Positions 8,426 through 16,903 of a DNA stretch of 34,471 bases are shown here, one piece after another (position 1 is the first letter of the stretch; the number at the start of each line of letters is the position of its first letter). This DNA comes from JAJDYQ01 sp942491945 (GTDB lineage: Bacteria; Pseudomonadota; Gammaproteobacteria; JAJDYQ01), in assembly GCA_942491945.1 (NCBI GenBank), contig CALODD010000026.1, forward strand, positions 1 to 34,471, given 5' to 3'. The notes below the pieces were generated by a model. The model saw only the letters and a list, made by a program, of their open reading frames with translations, was not told the DNA's origin and searched no databases. Both the position numbers and the translations under genes were made by a program.

Positions 8426-8982
8426 CCACAAGCCGTTTCATATCCCTGATTATTCTCGCCATGATGACGTCCATGGTGTGGTGGCTGGAAGATATTGTCA
8501 GCACTGCGCAGCAGGAAGAACTACGCAAGAAAAGTAATCGTCCTGACTTCTATATGGAGAACTTCACGCTACATCAATACGATGAAGCTGGAGACCTCGA
8601 TTATCAGACACAGGGAACATCCCTAATCCGTTACCCCGTCAATGACAGCCTGGAAATTGAAGGTCTGGATATGCAGGCATACAAGGCCGGCAAAATGCCT
8701 TTTACTATTAACGCCAACAAAGCGCGTATTGATGAAGACGGCGATCAAATTTTCCTCTCAGGCAATGTTAAGATGCTGCAACAGGAAGGGCCTGACAACG
8801 ACCTGCTCAGCATTGAGAGTGAAAAACTGTTTATTGATAATAACCGTGACTATCTGGAAACCAATAAGCAAATCACCATCAAGACCAGCAAACACGAAAT
8901 TTCTGGCGTTGGTATGCAGGCCTGGGTTGAACTGGATAAATTCAGATTGATGTCTAAAGTACGAGGTACGCATGAACCTTAA
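8422..8982 (+). CDS. lptC: LPS export system protein LptC
   Basis: Bitopic inner-membrane protein that passes LPS from the LptBFG transporter to LptA. The 186-residue product has an N-terminal membrane anchor (about residues 5-21) and a periplasmic beta-jellyroll region. In that region DFYMENFTLHQYDEAGDLDY, the LEIEGLDM repeat and the IFLSGNVKML strand are typical of the family. The start is a GTG within GTGA, overlapping the kdsC stop. The 3' end overlaps lptA by 11 bp. The sequence is diverged from E. coli LptC, as is common, but position and topology make the call firm. Confidence 0.92.
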   Translation: MTTSRFISLIILAMMTSMVWWLEDIVSTAQQEELRKKSNRPDFYMENFTLHQYDEAGDLDYQTQGTSLIRYPVNDSLEIEGLDMQAYKAGKMPFTINANKARIDEDGDQIFLSGNVKMLQQEGPDNDLLSIESEKLFIDNNRDYLETNKQITIKTSKHEISGVGMQAWVELDKFRLMSKVRGTHEP

Positions 8983-9520
8983 GCACATATTGCCAAAACA
9001 AGCATATCTACAAGTCAGTGCACTGCTGCTTCCTGCGGTGCTATTACTACCTGCCTTGTCACATGCCTTATCGACCGATAAAGACCAGCCAATGCAGATT
9101 GAGGCAGATTCGGTTGAGATTGATGATAAATCAGGCTTAACGGTCTACCGCGGTAACGTCATCATTAAACAGGGCACCCTTCACGTTAAAGGATCAACAC
9201 TCGTCATTGAGCGCGTTAATGACGAAGTTAAAATGGTTACCGTCGTTGGCAAACCAGCCAGCTATAAACAACGTCCAGATAACAAAACTGAAGATGTTGT
9301 GGCGAGTGCTTACAAGCTGCAGGTCTACCCAAAACGCGATCTGGTGCGTATGGAGCGTAATGCCCGCATCAAGCAGGAAGGCAATCTCTTTACCGGCAAC
9401 ATCATCGAATACGATAATAAAAATGACATCATTAAGGCTAAAGGCAGCATCGCTACTACGGATACCGGCAAAGCGAAAAAAGGTCGTATACGTATGACCA
9501 TTCAGCCTAAGAAAAAATAA
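8972..9520 (+). CDS. lptA: LPS transport periplasmic protein LptA
   Basis: Periplasmic bridge protein; head-to-tail LptA units form the hydrophobic groove that carries LPS from LptC to the outer-membrane LptD. The 182-residue product has a long signal peptide ending around SHA (residues 30-32). The OstA/LptA beta-jellyroll follows: QPMQIEADSVEIDDKSGLTV, YRGNVIIKQGTLHVKGSTL, and NLFTGNIIEYDNKNDIIKA. The C-terminus is strongly basic. The ATG lies inside the end of lptC, so the two are translationally coupled, and lptB starts 3 bp after the lptA stop. Confidence 0.95.
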   Translation: MNLKHILPKQAYLQVSALLLPAVLLLPALSHALSTDKDQPMQIEADSVEIDDKSGLTVYRGNVIIKQGTLHVKGSTLVIERVNDEVKMVTVVGKPASYKQRPDNKTEDVVASAYKLQVYPKRDLVRMERNARIKQEGNLFTGNIIEYDNKNDIIKAKGSIATTDTGKAKKGRIRMTIQPKKK

Positions 9521-9523
9521 CTC

Positions 9524-10249
9524 ATGATCACCTTAAGTGCGCGCAACCTCTCCAAGGCATACAAGGGGAGAAAAGTCGTTAATGGCATTTCACTGGATGT
9601 AAACAGCGGCGAGGTTGTCGGTTTACTCGGCCCCAACGGCGCGGGAAAAACGACCAGTTTCTATATGATTGTTGGCCTTGTAAGTTGCGATGAAGGCAGC
9701 ATTTATCTAGATAAAGAAGATATCACTCGCTACCCCATGCACAAACGTGCTCGTATGGGCCTAGGCTATCTACCTCAGGAACCCTCGGTATTTCGCAAGC
9801 TGACAGTACGTGAAAACATTTTGGCCATCTTACAGACGCGCCAGGAACTCGATAACGATGCACGCGAAGCCATACTGCAGGAACTACTACAGGAATTGCA
9901 TATTCATCATCTGATTGACGCACCTGCTATCAGTCTTTCTGGTGGAGAACGCCGCCGTGTTGAGATCGCTCGTGCATTAGCTGCAGAGCCACGCTTTGTA
10001 TTACTGGATGAACCCTTCGCAGGTGTCGACCCAATTTCAGTAAATGACATCCAGCAGCTTATAGCGCATCTACGTGATAAGAATATCGGCATACTGATTA
10101 CCGACCACAGCGTCCGCGAAACACTCGGTATCTGTGATCGAGCTTATATTGTCAATAATGGTCAGGTTATTGCCGAAGGTGATCCCGCGCACATCCTTGA
10201 AAACCAGCATGTACGTGAGGTTTACCTAGGCGAAAACTTTCGTCTATAA
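9524..10249 (+). CDS. lptB: LPS export ABC transporter ATP-binding protein LptB
   Basis: Cytoplasmic ATPase that, as a dimer with the membrane subunits LptF and LptG, powers LPS extraction. The 241-residue product has every ABC motif in order: Walker A GPNGAGKTT (36-44), Q-loop YLPQEPSVFRKLTVREN, signature LSGGERRRVEIARAL, Walker B FVLLDEPFAGVDP, and H-loop ITDHSVRETL. The C-terminal VREVYLGENFRL is typical of LptB. LptF and LptG are not in this window, and in this lineage they usually sit elsewhere. rpoN follows after a 151-bp gap that contains a candidate sigma-54 promoter. Confidence 0.98.
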   Translation: MITLSARNLSKAYKGRKVVNGISLDVNSGEVVGLLGPNGAGKTTSFYMIVGLVSCDEGSIYLDKEDITRYPMHKRARMGLGYLPQEPSVFRKLTVRENILAILQTRQELDNDAREAILQELLQELHIHHLIDAPAISLSGGERRRVEIARALAAEPRFVLLDEPFAGVDPISVNDIQQLIAHLRDKNIGILITDHSVRETLGICDRAYIVNNGQVIAEGDPAHILENQHVREVYLGENFRL

Positions 10250-10306
10250 GCACATCTATTCGGGTCAATTGAGCGAAAAATGACCTACATCAGAAAACTC
10301 TAACAT

Positions 10307-10322
10307 TGGCACATTTCATGCT
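10307..10322 (+). promoter_or_regulatory. Candidate sigma-54 (-24/-12) promoter for rpoN
   Basis: TGGCACATTTCATGCT matches the sigma-54 consensus TGGCAC-N5-TTGCW at the invariant -24 GG and -12 GC, with the required spacing, and has all six bases of TGGCAC. The -12 half is ATGCT rather than TTGCA/T. It lies about 80 bp before the rpoN ATG, so transcription would start near 10333 and RpoN would act on its own gene. This is a pattern match only. No upstream activator site was identified. Confidence 0.5.
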
Positions 10323-10400
10323 AATTATTATCCAGCAAAGTCGTATTTTATGGATTACAATTAGCTCAGGGATGAGGAAAATAAGTACAAAAATCCGTTG

Positions 10401-11819
10401 ATGAAGCAGAGCTTACAACTCCGTCTGGGGCAAACGCTCTCTATGACCCCGCAGCTGCAACAAGCGATCAAGCTGTTGCAACTCTCTTCGCTCGATTTAC
10501 AAACTGAAATTCAGCAGGCTGTTGAATCCAACCCTCTTCTTGAGTACGAAGAAACAACTGCGGAAACTTCCAACGACGACCCGTCCGTACAACAAACCGG
10601 TGAACACCCTGATCAGGAATTCAATCAATTTCAGGCCACAGCTGATGATGAAAACAGCTGGTTAAAAAACCCATCGTTCGCCGAATCCGGTTCAAGCTAC
10701 TCCGGTGACAGACCAACAGACTATCCGGCAGATGGGGAAAACCTTAAAGATCACCTGTTATCACAGATCAGTGTATTACCACTGAGTACTGCAGACCGCC
10801 TGATTGCGGAATCAATCATCGATGCTATCAATGACGATGGTTATCTGGGAATGTCTATTGAGGAAATCCACACCACACTTCCAGAAGAGATGGAAACAAC
10901 TGCCGACGAAGTCGAAGCGGTACTCACCATGGTGCAACACCTCGACCCAGCCGGTATCGCAGCACGCGATCTTGCTGAGTGTCTGTCACTACAACTGGAA
11001 CAGTTACCGACGAATACGCAAAGACGCCTCGCGATAGACATTATCTCGAATCATTTTGATGCACTTAGCAGTAAAAATTTTGCCGTTATTGCCAAGCAAT
11101 TAGATATAACGACCGAAGATGTTCTGAGTGCCGTACAGGTTATTCAGCAACTCAACCCGAAACCCGGCAATCAAATCAGCAATACACCGACCGAATATAT
11201 TACGCCGGATGTGCAGGTCAGAAAGATTAAAGGGCAATGGCGTGTCATCTTGAATAGTGACATCTCACCCCAACTCAAGGTAAATGATTACTATGCCAGC
11301 ATGATTAAGCGCGCCGATGACAGCCGCGATAATCAGTTTTTGAAAAATAATCTGCAGGAAGCGCGCTGGTTTTTAAAAAGCTTAAACAACCGGAATAACA
11401 CGTTATTGAAAGTTGCTTCACTCATTGTCGAACAACAGCAAGGTTTTCTTGAACATGGCGAAGAACACATGAAGCCGATGGTACTTCGCGATATCGCAGA
11501 AGTCATCGAGATGCATGAATCAACCATCTCACGTGTCACTACACAGAAATATATGCATACCCCGCGTGGCATCTTCGAGTTGAAATATTTCTTCTCAAGC
11601 CATGTAAATACTGCAAGCGGCGGTGAATGCTCATCAACAGCAATACGTGCCATGATCAAAAAACTGGTCACAACGGAAGATGATCGCAAACCGTTTAGTG
11701 ATAACAAACTGGCACAACTATTAGAACAAAGGGGGATTAAGGTGGCTCGACGTACGGTAGCCAAATACCGCGAAAGCCTGCTTATTCCACCTTCTAACGA
11801 AAGGCGTTTACGCGCCTGA
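10401..11819 (+). CDS. rpoN: RNA polymerase sigma-54 factor RpoN
   Basis: Alternative sigma factor that recognises -24/-12 promoters and needs AAA+ activators. The 472-residue product has the glutamine-rich activator-interaction region I (QSLQLRLGQTLSMTPQLQQA, about residues 3-50), an acidic low-complexity region II (about 50-110), and a core-binding region. The C-terminal DNA-binding part ends with the RpoN box ARRTVAKYRE (about 449-458). The HESTISRVTTQKYMHTPRGI helix-turn-helix segment and ELKYFFSSHV are also intact. A TTG directly precedes the ATG, and I used the ATG at 10401. Its neighbours (lptB before; hpf, ptsN and ptsH after) are the conserved rpoN context linking sigma-54 to the nitrogen PTS. 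Confidence 0.98.
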   Translation: MKQSLQLRLGQTLSMTPQLQQAIKLLQLSSLDLQTEIQQAVESNPLLEYEETTAETSNDDPSVQQTGEHPDQEFNQFQATADDENSWLKNPSFAESGSSYSGDRPTDYPADGENLKDHLLSQISVLPLSTADRLIAESIIDAINDDGYLGMSIEEIHTTLPEEMETTADEVEAVLTMVQHLDPAGIAARDLAECLSLQLEQLPTNTQRRLAIDIISNHFDALSSKNFAVIAKQLDITTEDVLSAVQVIQQLNPKPGNQISNTPTEYITPDVQVRKIKGQWRVILNSDISPQLKVNDYYASMIKRADDSRDNQFLKNNLQEARWFLKSLNNRNNTLLKVASLIVEQQQGFLEHGEEHMKPMVLRDIAEVIEMHESTISRVTTQKYMHTPRGIFELKYFFSSHVNTASGGECSSTAIRAMIKKLVTTEDDRKPFSDNKLAQLLEQRGIKVARRTVAKYRESLLIPPSNERRLRA

Positions 11820-11841
11820 TTAACTACAAGGAGAACGCTCT

Positions 11842-12168
11842 ATGCATATCGATCTGACTGGACACCATATGGATGTTACCGACTCTCTGAGAGGCTATGT
11901 TAATGAGAAAATGCAACGACTGGAACGGCATTTTGATCATGTCACTAATCCTCATGTTATTTTGAGTGTCGAAAAAAATCGTCACCGTGCTGAAGCCACA
12001 TTGCAATTAAACGGTAGTCGAGTATTCGCAGACTCCACCCAGGAGGATATGTACGCTGCGATTGATACACTGGTGGATAAACTGGATCGTCAGGTTGTCA
12101 AATACAAAGAGAAGCATGCTGAAGAGAGGCATCGCGCACCTAAACCATCACGCGTCGTCGACGTCTAA
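11842..12168 (+). CDS. hpf: Ribosome hibernation promoting factor HPF (short form)
   Basis: Binds the 30S decoding region in stationary phase and, with RMF in gammaproteobacteria, promotes formation of 100S ribosome dimers. The 108-residue product has the sigma-54 modulation/S30EA fold: MHIDLTGHHMDVTDSLRGYV at the N-terminus and DMYAAIDTLVDKLDRQVVKYKEKH in the C-terminal helix. A short basic tail follows. It lacks the long C-terminal dimerisation domain of long HPF. AAGGAG stands 8 bases before the ATG, and the gap to the rpoN stop is 22 bp, so it is probably cotranscribed with rpoN. Confidence 0.96.
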   Translation: MHIDLTGHHMDVTDSLRGYVNEKMQRLERHFDHVTNPHVILSVEKNRHRAEATLQLNGSRVFADSTQEDMYAAIDTLVDKLDRQVVKYKEKHAEERHRAPKPSRVVDV

Positions 12169-12193
12169 CCGACCCTAACAAAGTAAGATTACA

Positions 12194-12661
12194 ATGGACA
12201 TTTTCAACTTACTCAATCAGGAACGAACACTGGCTCACACGGATGCGAGCAGTAAGAAAAAAGTCCTGGAAAAACTCAGTCATGTTCTTTCAAAAGACAT
12301 CGACAACTATAGTCAGGAACAGATCTTCGACAGCCTGATTCAACGCGAACGTCTTGGCAGCACCGGGCTTGGTTCCGGTGTTGCCCTGCCTCATTGTCGA
12401 TTAACAGGTTTATCTGAAGCATGTGCCGCTATGGTCACACTCGATAGCTCTGTCGATTTCGATAGCCCCGATAGTGAGGGCGTGGACATTATATTCGGGC
12501 TTGTTGTACCCGATGATAGCGATAAAGAACATCTTGAAACACTTGCCCAGCTCGCCAGGCTTTTTAGCGATCTTAAACTATGCCAACAGATTCGAAAGGC
12601 CAGTAGTAACCAGGACATTCTTGATCTAATCAGTCACTGGCAGCAGAACGCTGCTGCTTAA
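12194..12661 (+). CDS. ptsN: Nitrogen-PTS regulatory protein EIIA-Ntr (PtsN)
   Basis: Terminal phosphoacceptor of the nitrogen phosphotransferase relay. It does not transport sugar, but regulates targets such as potassium transport and sensor kinases according to its phosphorylation state. The 155-residue product is a PTS EIIA type-2 domain with the active histidine His67 in GLGSGVALPHCR, preceded by IFDSLIQRERLGSTG. The C-terminus has the usual LAQLARLFSD and QDILDLI segments. It lies 25 bp after hpf and 21 bp before ptsH. In E. coli rapZ separates ptsN from the HPr-like gene; here it does not. Confidence 0.96.
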   Translation: MDIFNLLNQERTLAHTDASSKKKVLEKLSHVLSKDIDNYSQEQIFDSLIQRERLGSTGLGSGVALPHCRLTGLSEACAAMVTLDSSVDFDSPDSEGVDIIFGLVVPDDSDKEHLETLAQLARLFSDLKLCQQIRKASSNQDILDLISHWQQNAAA

Positions 12662-12682
12662 CATTCGATTAGTGATACTTCG

Positions 12683-12949
12683 ATGGCACTGTCACGCACG
12701 GTTACAATTGTTAATAGCAAAGGTTTGCATGCTCGTCCTTCAGCTAGCTTTGTCAAACTCGCGAATACCTTTGCCAGTAAAATACGCGTCTCCCATGACG
12801 ATAAACATGTCGATGGCAAAAGCATTATGGGCATGATGATGCTCGCGGCTGCGGAAGGTTCCAGTTTACAGATACAAGTTGAAGGTGATGACGCAACCGA
12901 TGCACTTGATGCATTGTGCGACCTGATTAACCAGGGGTTTCACGAGTAA
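12683..12949 (+). CDS. ptsH: HPr-family phosphocarrier (NPr/PtsH)
   Basis: Passes phosphate from enzyme I to EIIA-Ntr. The 88-residue product has the HPr phosphorylation site GLHARPSASF (His16), and the region that holds the regulatory serine in Gram-positive HPr, DGKSIMGMMMLAA (Ser47). Its position directly before a ptsI gene and just after ptsN suggests it serves the nitrogen PTS (NPr role) and not a sugar PTS; no sugar-specific EIIB/EIIC is in the window. The stop codon TAA is followed at once by the ptsI ATG, so the two must be coupled. The symbol could equally be npr/ptsO. Confidence 0.95.
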   Translation: MALSRTVTIVNSKGLHARPSASFVKLANTFASKIRVSHDDKHVDGKSIMGMMMLAAAEGSSLQIQVEGDDATDALDALCDLINQGFHE

Positions 12950-14695
12950 ATGTCACTGCAACTACCAGGACATGGCGTTTCCAATGAAATTGCAATTGGT
13001 ACCGCAATCATTGTTCCCCGTGGCCATCTGAATATTTCCCAGCGCCATATAGAAATAAAAAAAATCACGCTTGAACAACGACGATATCAGCGCGCTGTAG
13101 AAACAGCGAAACATGAACTCATGGATATCAGTCAACAAATTCCACAAGACTCGAAAGTCGATGTGTATTCATTCATTGATACACATCTACTCATGCTCGG
13201 CGACCCAACATTATTCGACGCCCCACTCGATATTATTAAACAGGAACAGTGCAATGCCGAATGGGCGCTGCAAAAACAACATGAAGCCCTGACACAGGTT
13301 TTTGATGAGATCGACGACGCATATCTAAAAACACGTAAAGACGATGTCGCTCATGTCGTAAAGCGGATTCAGCGTGTGCTACTTAAAGAAGCCTCCCTGT
13401 CAGACATCGTGATCGATAAATCAGATTACTCACGCCAGATTCTGGTCATTGATGATTTGAGTCCTGCTGAATTAATCTCGATCCATCAGCGTGGCGTTGC
13501 TGGCTTTATTACTGAATACGGTGGCCCACTATCGCATACCGCTATTCTCGCCCGCAGCCTCGAGATTCCCGCACTGGTTGGTGTACATGGCGGCAGTCAG
13601 TGCATCCAGAATGGCGAAACTCTGATATTAGATGGTGAAAGAAATGCCCTGCTATCATCTCCCGATCAACGCACCCTGAAATGGTATCGCCAACAAAGAC
13701 GAGATTATCGTAAACGCCTGAAGGGCTTAATCGAGCTTCGTGACCAGCAGGCGATGTCGACGGATCAACAATCCGTTGAACTGCAGGCCAATATCGAATT
13801 ACCTGCCGACATCACGCCGGCACGCAAATCGGGATGTACCGGTATAGGCCTCTATCGTACTGAATACCTGTTTATGAATCGTGAAGACCTGCCTACGGAA
13901 GAAGAACAATACAGGGCATATCGTAGTGTTATCCGCCGCATGCGCGGAGCGACTGTAACCATTCGAACCTTGGATCTTGGTGCCGACAAGCAGGTCGACA
14001 GTGGACGTAGCGATGCGCCGTTACCCATGAACCCGGCACTTGGTCTGCGCGCAATACGTTTATGTCTACAGGATCATGAGTTATTCCATACGCAACTCCG
14101 TGCAATCCTGCGTGCCTCAGTCAATTATGATGTCCGCATCATGATCCCAATGATTTCCACGGTACAGGAAATTCGCCAGGTCAAAGCACATATTACCGCT
14201 GTTGAAGACAGCCTGCGTCGTCAAAAGATTCGTTTTGCTCAGAATCTACCGATTGGCGCCATGATCGAAGTGCCGGCTGCGGCGATTACCGCTGACAGCT
14301 TTGCAGAACACTGTGACTTCTTATCGATTGGTACCAATGACTTGATCCAGTACACACTGGCCATCGACCGTGTAGACGACAGTGTTAACTATTTATACGA
14401 CCCACTACACCCAGCGATCCTCAAGCTCATCAAGCTAACCATCGAGGCAGCAGAGCGCGCAGAGATACCAATCAGCATGTGCGGTGAGATGGCCGGTGAT
14501 ACACGTTTTACCCGTTTACTGCTTGGTATGGGCCTGCGGGAATTCAGCATGCAGCCATCTTCGTTATTACAGGTAAAAGAAATCATCAGTAAGACCGACA
14601 CCGAACAGGTACGTAAACTTGCTCGTCGTATTCTACGTAACGCAAATAGTGCAACCACCTATGATCTCCTGCATCAGCTAAACCAGTTACATTAG
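12950..14695 (+). CDS. ptsI: PEP-protein phosphotransferase, enzyme I (PtsI type)
   Basis: Autophosphorylates from PEP and donates phosphate to the HPr-like protein encoded immediately upstream. The 581-residue product has the N-terminal HPr-binding helical domain, the phosphohistidine motif GGPLSHTAILARS (His196), and the PEP-binding TIM barrel. In the barrel are GIGLYRTEYLFM, RTLDLGADK, GTNDLIQYTLAIDR and the proton-donating cysteine in MCGEMAGD (Cys511). It lacks the N-terminal GAF domain of PtsP, the usual nitrogen-PTS enzyme I in enterics and pseudomonads, so this lineage appears to run the relay with a plain enzyme I. It starts directly after the ptsH stop. Confidence 0.96.
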   Translation: MSLQLPGHGVSNEIAIGTAIIVPRGHLNISQRHIEIKKITLEQRRYQRAVETAKHELMDISQQIPQDSKVDVYSFIDTHLLMLGDPTLFDAPLDIIKQEQCNAEWALQKQHEALTQVFDEIDDAYLKTRKDDVAHVVKRIQRVLLKEASLSDIVIDKSDYSRQILVIDDLSPAELISIHQRGVAGFITEYGGPLSHTAILARSLEIPALVGVHGGSQCIQNGETLILDGERNALLSSPDQRTLKWYRQQRRDYRKRLKGLIELRDQQAMSTDQQSVELQANIELPADITPARKSGCTGIGLYRTEYLFMNREDLPTEEEQYRAYRSVIRRMRGATVTIRTLDLGADKQVDSGRSDAPLPMNPALGLRAIRLCLQDHELFHTQLRAILRASVNYDVRIMIPMISTVQEIRQVKAHITAVEDSLRRQKIRFAQNLPIGAMIEVPAAAITADSFAEHCDFLSIGTNDLIQYTLAIDRVDDSVNYLYDPLHPAILKLIKLTIEAAERAEIPISMCGEMAGDTRFTRLLLGMGLREFSMQPSSLLQVKEIISKTDTEQVRKLARRILRNANSATTYDLLHQLNQLH

Positions 14696-14777
14696 GGCGA
14701 TACACTACCCTTTTGTGGTTGAACCCACCTCGGGTCTGACGCTAAACTCATCCAAATTCTCAATATGGGTGTGACGT

Positions 14778-16136
14778 ATGTCAGAACAAGCTACAGATGA
14801 TCGCACCCTGAATCGTCTAGAAGATCTCGATCAGGCATTACAAACAGGTACCGCCCATTACGCCCAACAATTACTCGTCACCTTAAATGCGGCAGAAATT
14901 GGACACCTGCTCGAATCACTACCCCGCACTAAGCGTTATTTTGTCTGGCAACTGGTTGATCCCGACGAACAAGGTGAAACACTCAGCCATGTGAACGACT
15001 AAGTACGTGCGAACCTCATCGACGTTATGGAGAACGATGAGCTTCTGGCAGCAACAACTGTCATGGACATGGACGATCTCGCCGACGTCTTTGATGACCT
15101 GCCCGAGGCCGTAACCGCAGAACTACTGACATCCATGGATATCCAGGACCGACAACGCCTGGAGTCTATCCTGTCTTATCCAGAGGACAGTGCCGGCGGT
15201 TTGATGAATATCGACATCGTGACAGTACGATCAAATGTCACGATAGATGTTGTTTTGCGCTATTTGCGCATTAGAAAAGAACTCCCAGAGTTAACCGATA
15301 GCCTGAGTGTCGTTAGTCGGAAAGATAAATTAATTGGTACATTACCGTTATCAACGCTCCTGACAAGTGACCCAAATCTTTTTGTCGGCGATGTCATGAA
15401 CCCCAGTAGTGAAGCACTGCTAGCCAACACATCAGCAGAAGAAGTCGCCAAACACTTTGAAATCCACGACCTCGTGTCTGTACCCGTTGTCGATGAATCG
15501 AACCAGATACTCGGCCGTATCACCATTGACGATGTCGTCGACGTCATCCGTGAAGAAGCAGAACAGGACATGATGCGCATGGCCGGCCTGGACGAAGAAG
15601 ACGATATCTTCGCCCCTATTATTCCCAGTGCATCCAAACGCGCGGTCTGGCTCGGTGTTAACCTGCTCACCGCCCTGCTCGCATCATGGGTTATTGGTTT
15701 ATACGAAGCCACACTAGATCAAATCGTCGCACTCGCAATCTTAATGCCCATCGTTGCCAGCATGGGCGGCATCGCAGGCAGCCAGACTTTGACACTCGTA
15801 ATCAGAAGCATCGCACTAGGGCAACTTGCACAATCGAACACACGCTTACTTTTATTCAAAGAAGTAGCCGTAGGCGCGCTGAATGGAATTCTCTGGGCAT
15901 TTGTACTCGCGTTAATCGCTTACCTATGGTTTGAGAATATAGATATCGGAGTAATCATCGGAGCAGCACTCATTATAAATTTATTATTCGCAACGATTTC
16001 AGGCGTTGCTATTCCATTAACGTTGAAGAGATTAGGGATTGATCCAGCACTAGCGGGGAGTGTTGTTTTGACGACGATTACTGATGTTGTTGGGTTTATG
16101 GCGTTTCTTGGGTTAGCGACCTGGTGGATGTTGTAG
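14778..16136 (+). pseudogene. mgtE: Magnesium transporter MgtE, interrupted by an in-frame TAA
   Basis: MgtE is a homodimeric Mg2+ channel with a cytoplasmic Mg-sensing N domain, paired CBS domains and five membrane helices. One reading frame runs from the ATG at 14778 to 16136 (452 codons, the usual length), but codon 75 is TAA at 15000-15002. The flanking residues (LSHVND and VRANLIDVMENDEL) are those of the family. The expected residue is Glu, so GAA to TAA would explain it. Downstream are the PEDSAGGLMN segment, CBS motifs (DLVSVPVVDESNQILGRITI) and the membrane part with the conserved Asp in TTITDVVGF. Translation could restart at the ATG at 15027 (codon 84) and yield an N-truncated channel, though no good ribosome site precedes it. 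Confidence 0.92.
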
Positions 16137-16174
16137 TTATATTTTTTCTAGCTATATGACTTCTAGACTTTACC

Positions 16175-16591
16175 ATGACTAGTAATAAATACTTATACAC
16201 CATAGGGTTATACTCACTATCATTCGTATTAATCATGGTTACTGTTTACGCAATTACTCAGGTAGTTCAAATTTATAAAGAACACCTCAATAGCACTACA
16301 CTCGTAATAGTACTCGTGTTAGCAATTACGACCATAGTTATACTTAGTATTCTTTCCGCAGAGAGAAAAGGAAAGTTTTTATGGGTCTTAATTATATGTG
16401 GAGCTATTTTTGGTGGAGCATTTCCTTGGGTTTACTTACCTGCTGCCAACTCTGATTTCTTCTCGAAGTATCCTGGGGAAATATGGCTCGGTGCAGCTTT
16501 TTACACGCCACCATCAATGATCATTGGGATTACCATCTCTTTGATTACACATCGAGTCGCTTCTAAAAAACCTAAAGAGAATAAACTTTAA
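16175..16591 (+). CDS. Uncharacterised four-helix membrane protein
   Basis: I do not recognise this protein. It is 138 residues with four clear hydrophobic segments (about 9-31, 42-60, 68-88 and 106-126) and a lysine-rich cytoplasmic tail (KKPKENKL). The second loop has FPWVYLPAANSDFFSKYPGE. The coding region is more AT-rich than the genes to its left, and it borders the palindromic repeat and the insertion sequence, so it is likely accessory DNA. It starts 38 bp after mgtE with no clear Shine-Dalgarno. A real gene is likely from the coherent topology, but no function can be assigned. Confidence 0.6.
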   Translation: MTSNKYLYTIGLYSLSFVLIMVTVYAITQVVQIYKEHLNSTTLVIVLVLAITTIVILSILSAERKGKFLWVLIICGAIFGGAFPWVYLPAANSDFFSKYPGEIWLGAAFYTPPSMIIGITISLITHRVASKKPKENKL

Positions 16592-16671
16592 ACAAATTCT
16601 ATTTCCAATATTTACACAACGCGGATTATCAACTAACTTTTATTCACCTTAACTATTCGCCTGCGGCGGGC

Positions 16672-16700
16672 ATTACTTTTCTTGGCGCAAGAAAAGTAAT
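16672..16700. repeat. Perfect 13-bp palindrome with 3-bp loop
   Basis: ATTACTTTTCTTG and its exact reverse complement are separated by GCG. It is the first of several palindromes in the gene-free stretch 16592-17019. It lacks a T-run on either side, so it does not look like a simple terminator. Confidence 0.8.
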
Positions 16701-16719
16701 TAAAAGAAACATTTCCCGA

Positions 16720-16850
16720 ATGACTCGGCCTGCGGCTTCACTGCGCTACTCAAAAAACTCAGGGTCGGCGCAAGCGGCTCCTGCTGCGAGCTCCTGAAAT
16801 TGCGTCCTGCAATTTCACCCTAAGTTTTTCTCCGTTGCTCGTCGAGTCAT
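16720..16850. repeat. Large imperfect fold-back element
   Basis: Nested inverted repeats: ATGACTCG (16720-16727) pairs with CGAGTCAT (16843-16850); AAAAACTCAGGGT (16753-16765) pairs with ACCCTAAGTTTTT (16817-16829) with one mismatch; GAAATTGC (16796-16803) pairs with GCAATTTC (16809-16816) around a 5-base loop. Together they fold into one 131-base branched hairpin. No credible gene is present in this stretch. It looks like a dispersed intergenic repeat. Confidence 0.7.
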
Positions 16851-16903
16851 AGGGAGAGGAAGTCAAAAACACTGTATTTCAGTCTTGTTCCTTCCCGCGA
16901 CTT

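Noticed and set aside
11333..11764. A 143-codon minus-strand open frame
   Set aside because: Antisense to the conserved C-terminal half of rpoN; composition reflects the opposite strand only.
14696..14777. Magnesium riboswitch (M-box or mgtA-type leader) before mgtE
   Set aside because: The gap is only 82 bp and shows only a weak ACCC/GGGT hairpin; no M-box-like structure can be drawn.
15260..15712. A 150-codon minus-strand open frame inside mgtE
   Set aside because: Antisense to the CBS and first membrane segments of MgtE; serine-rich shadow translation.
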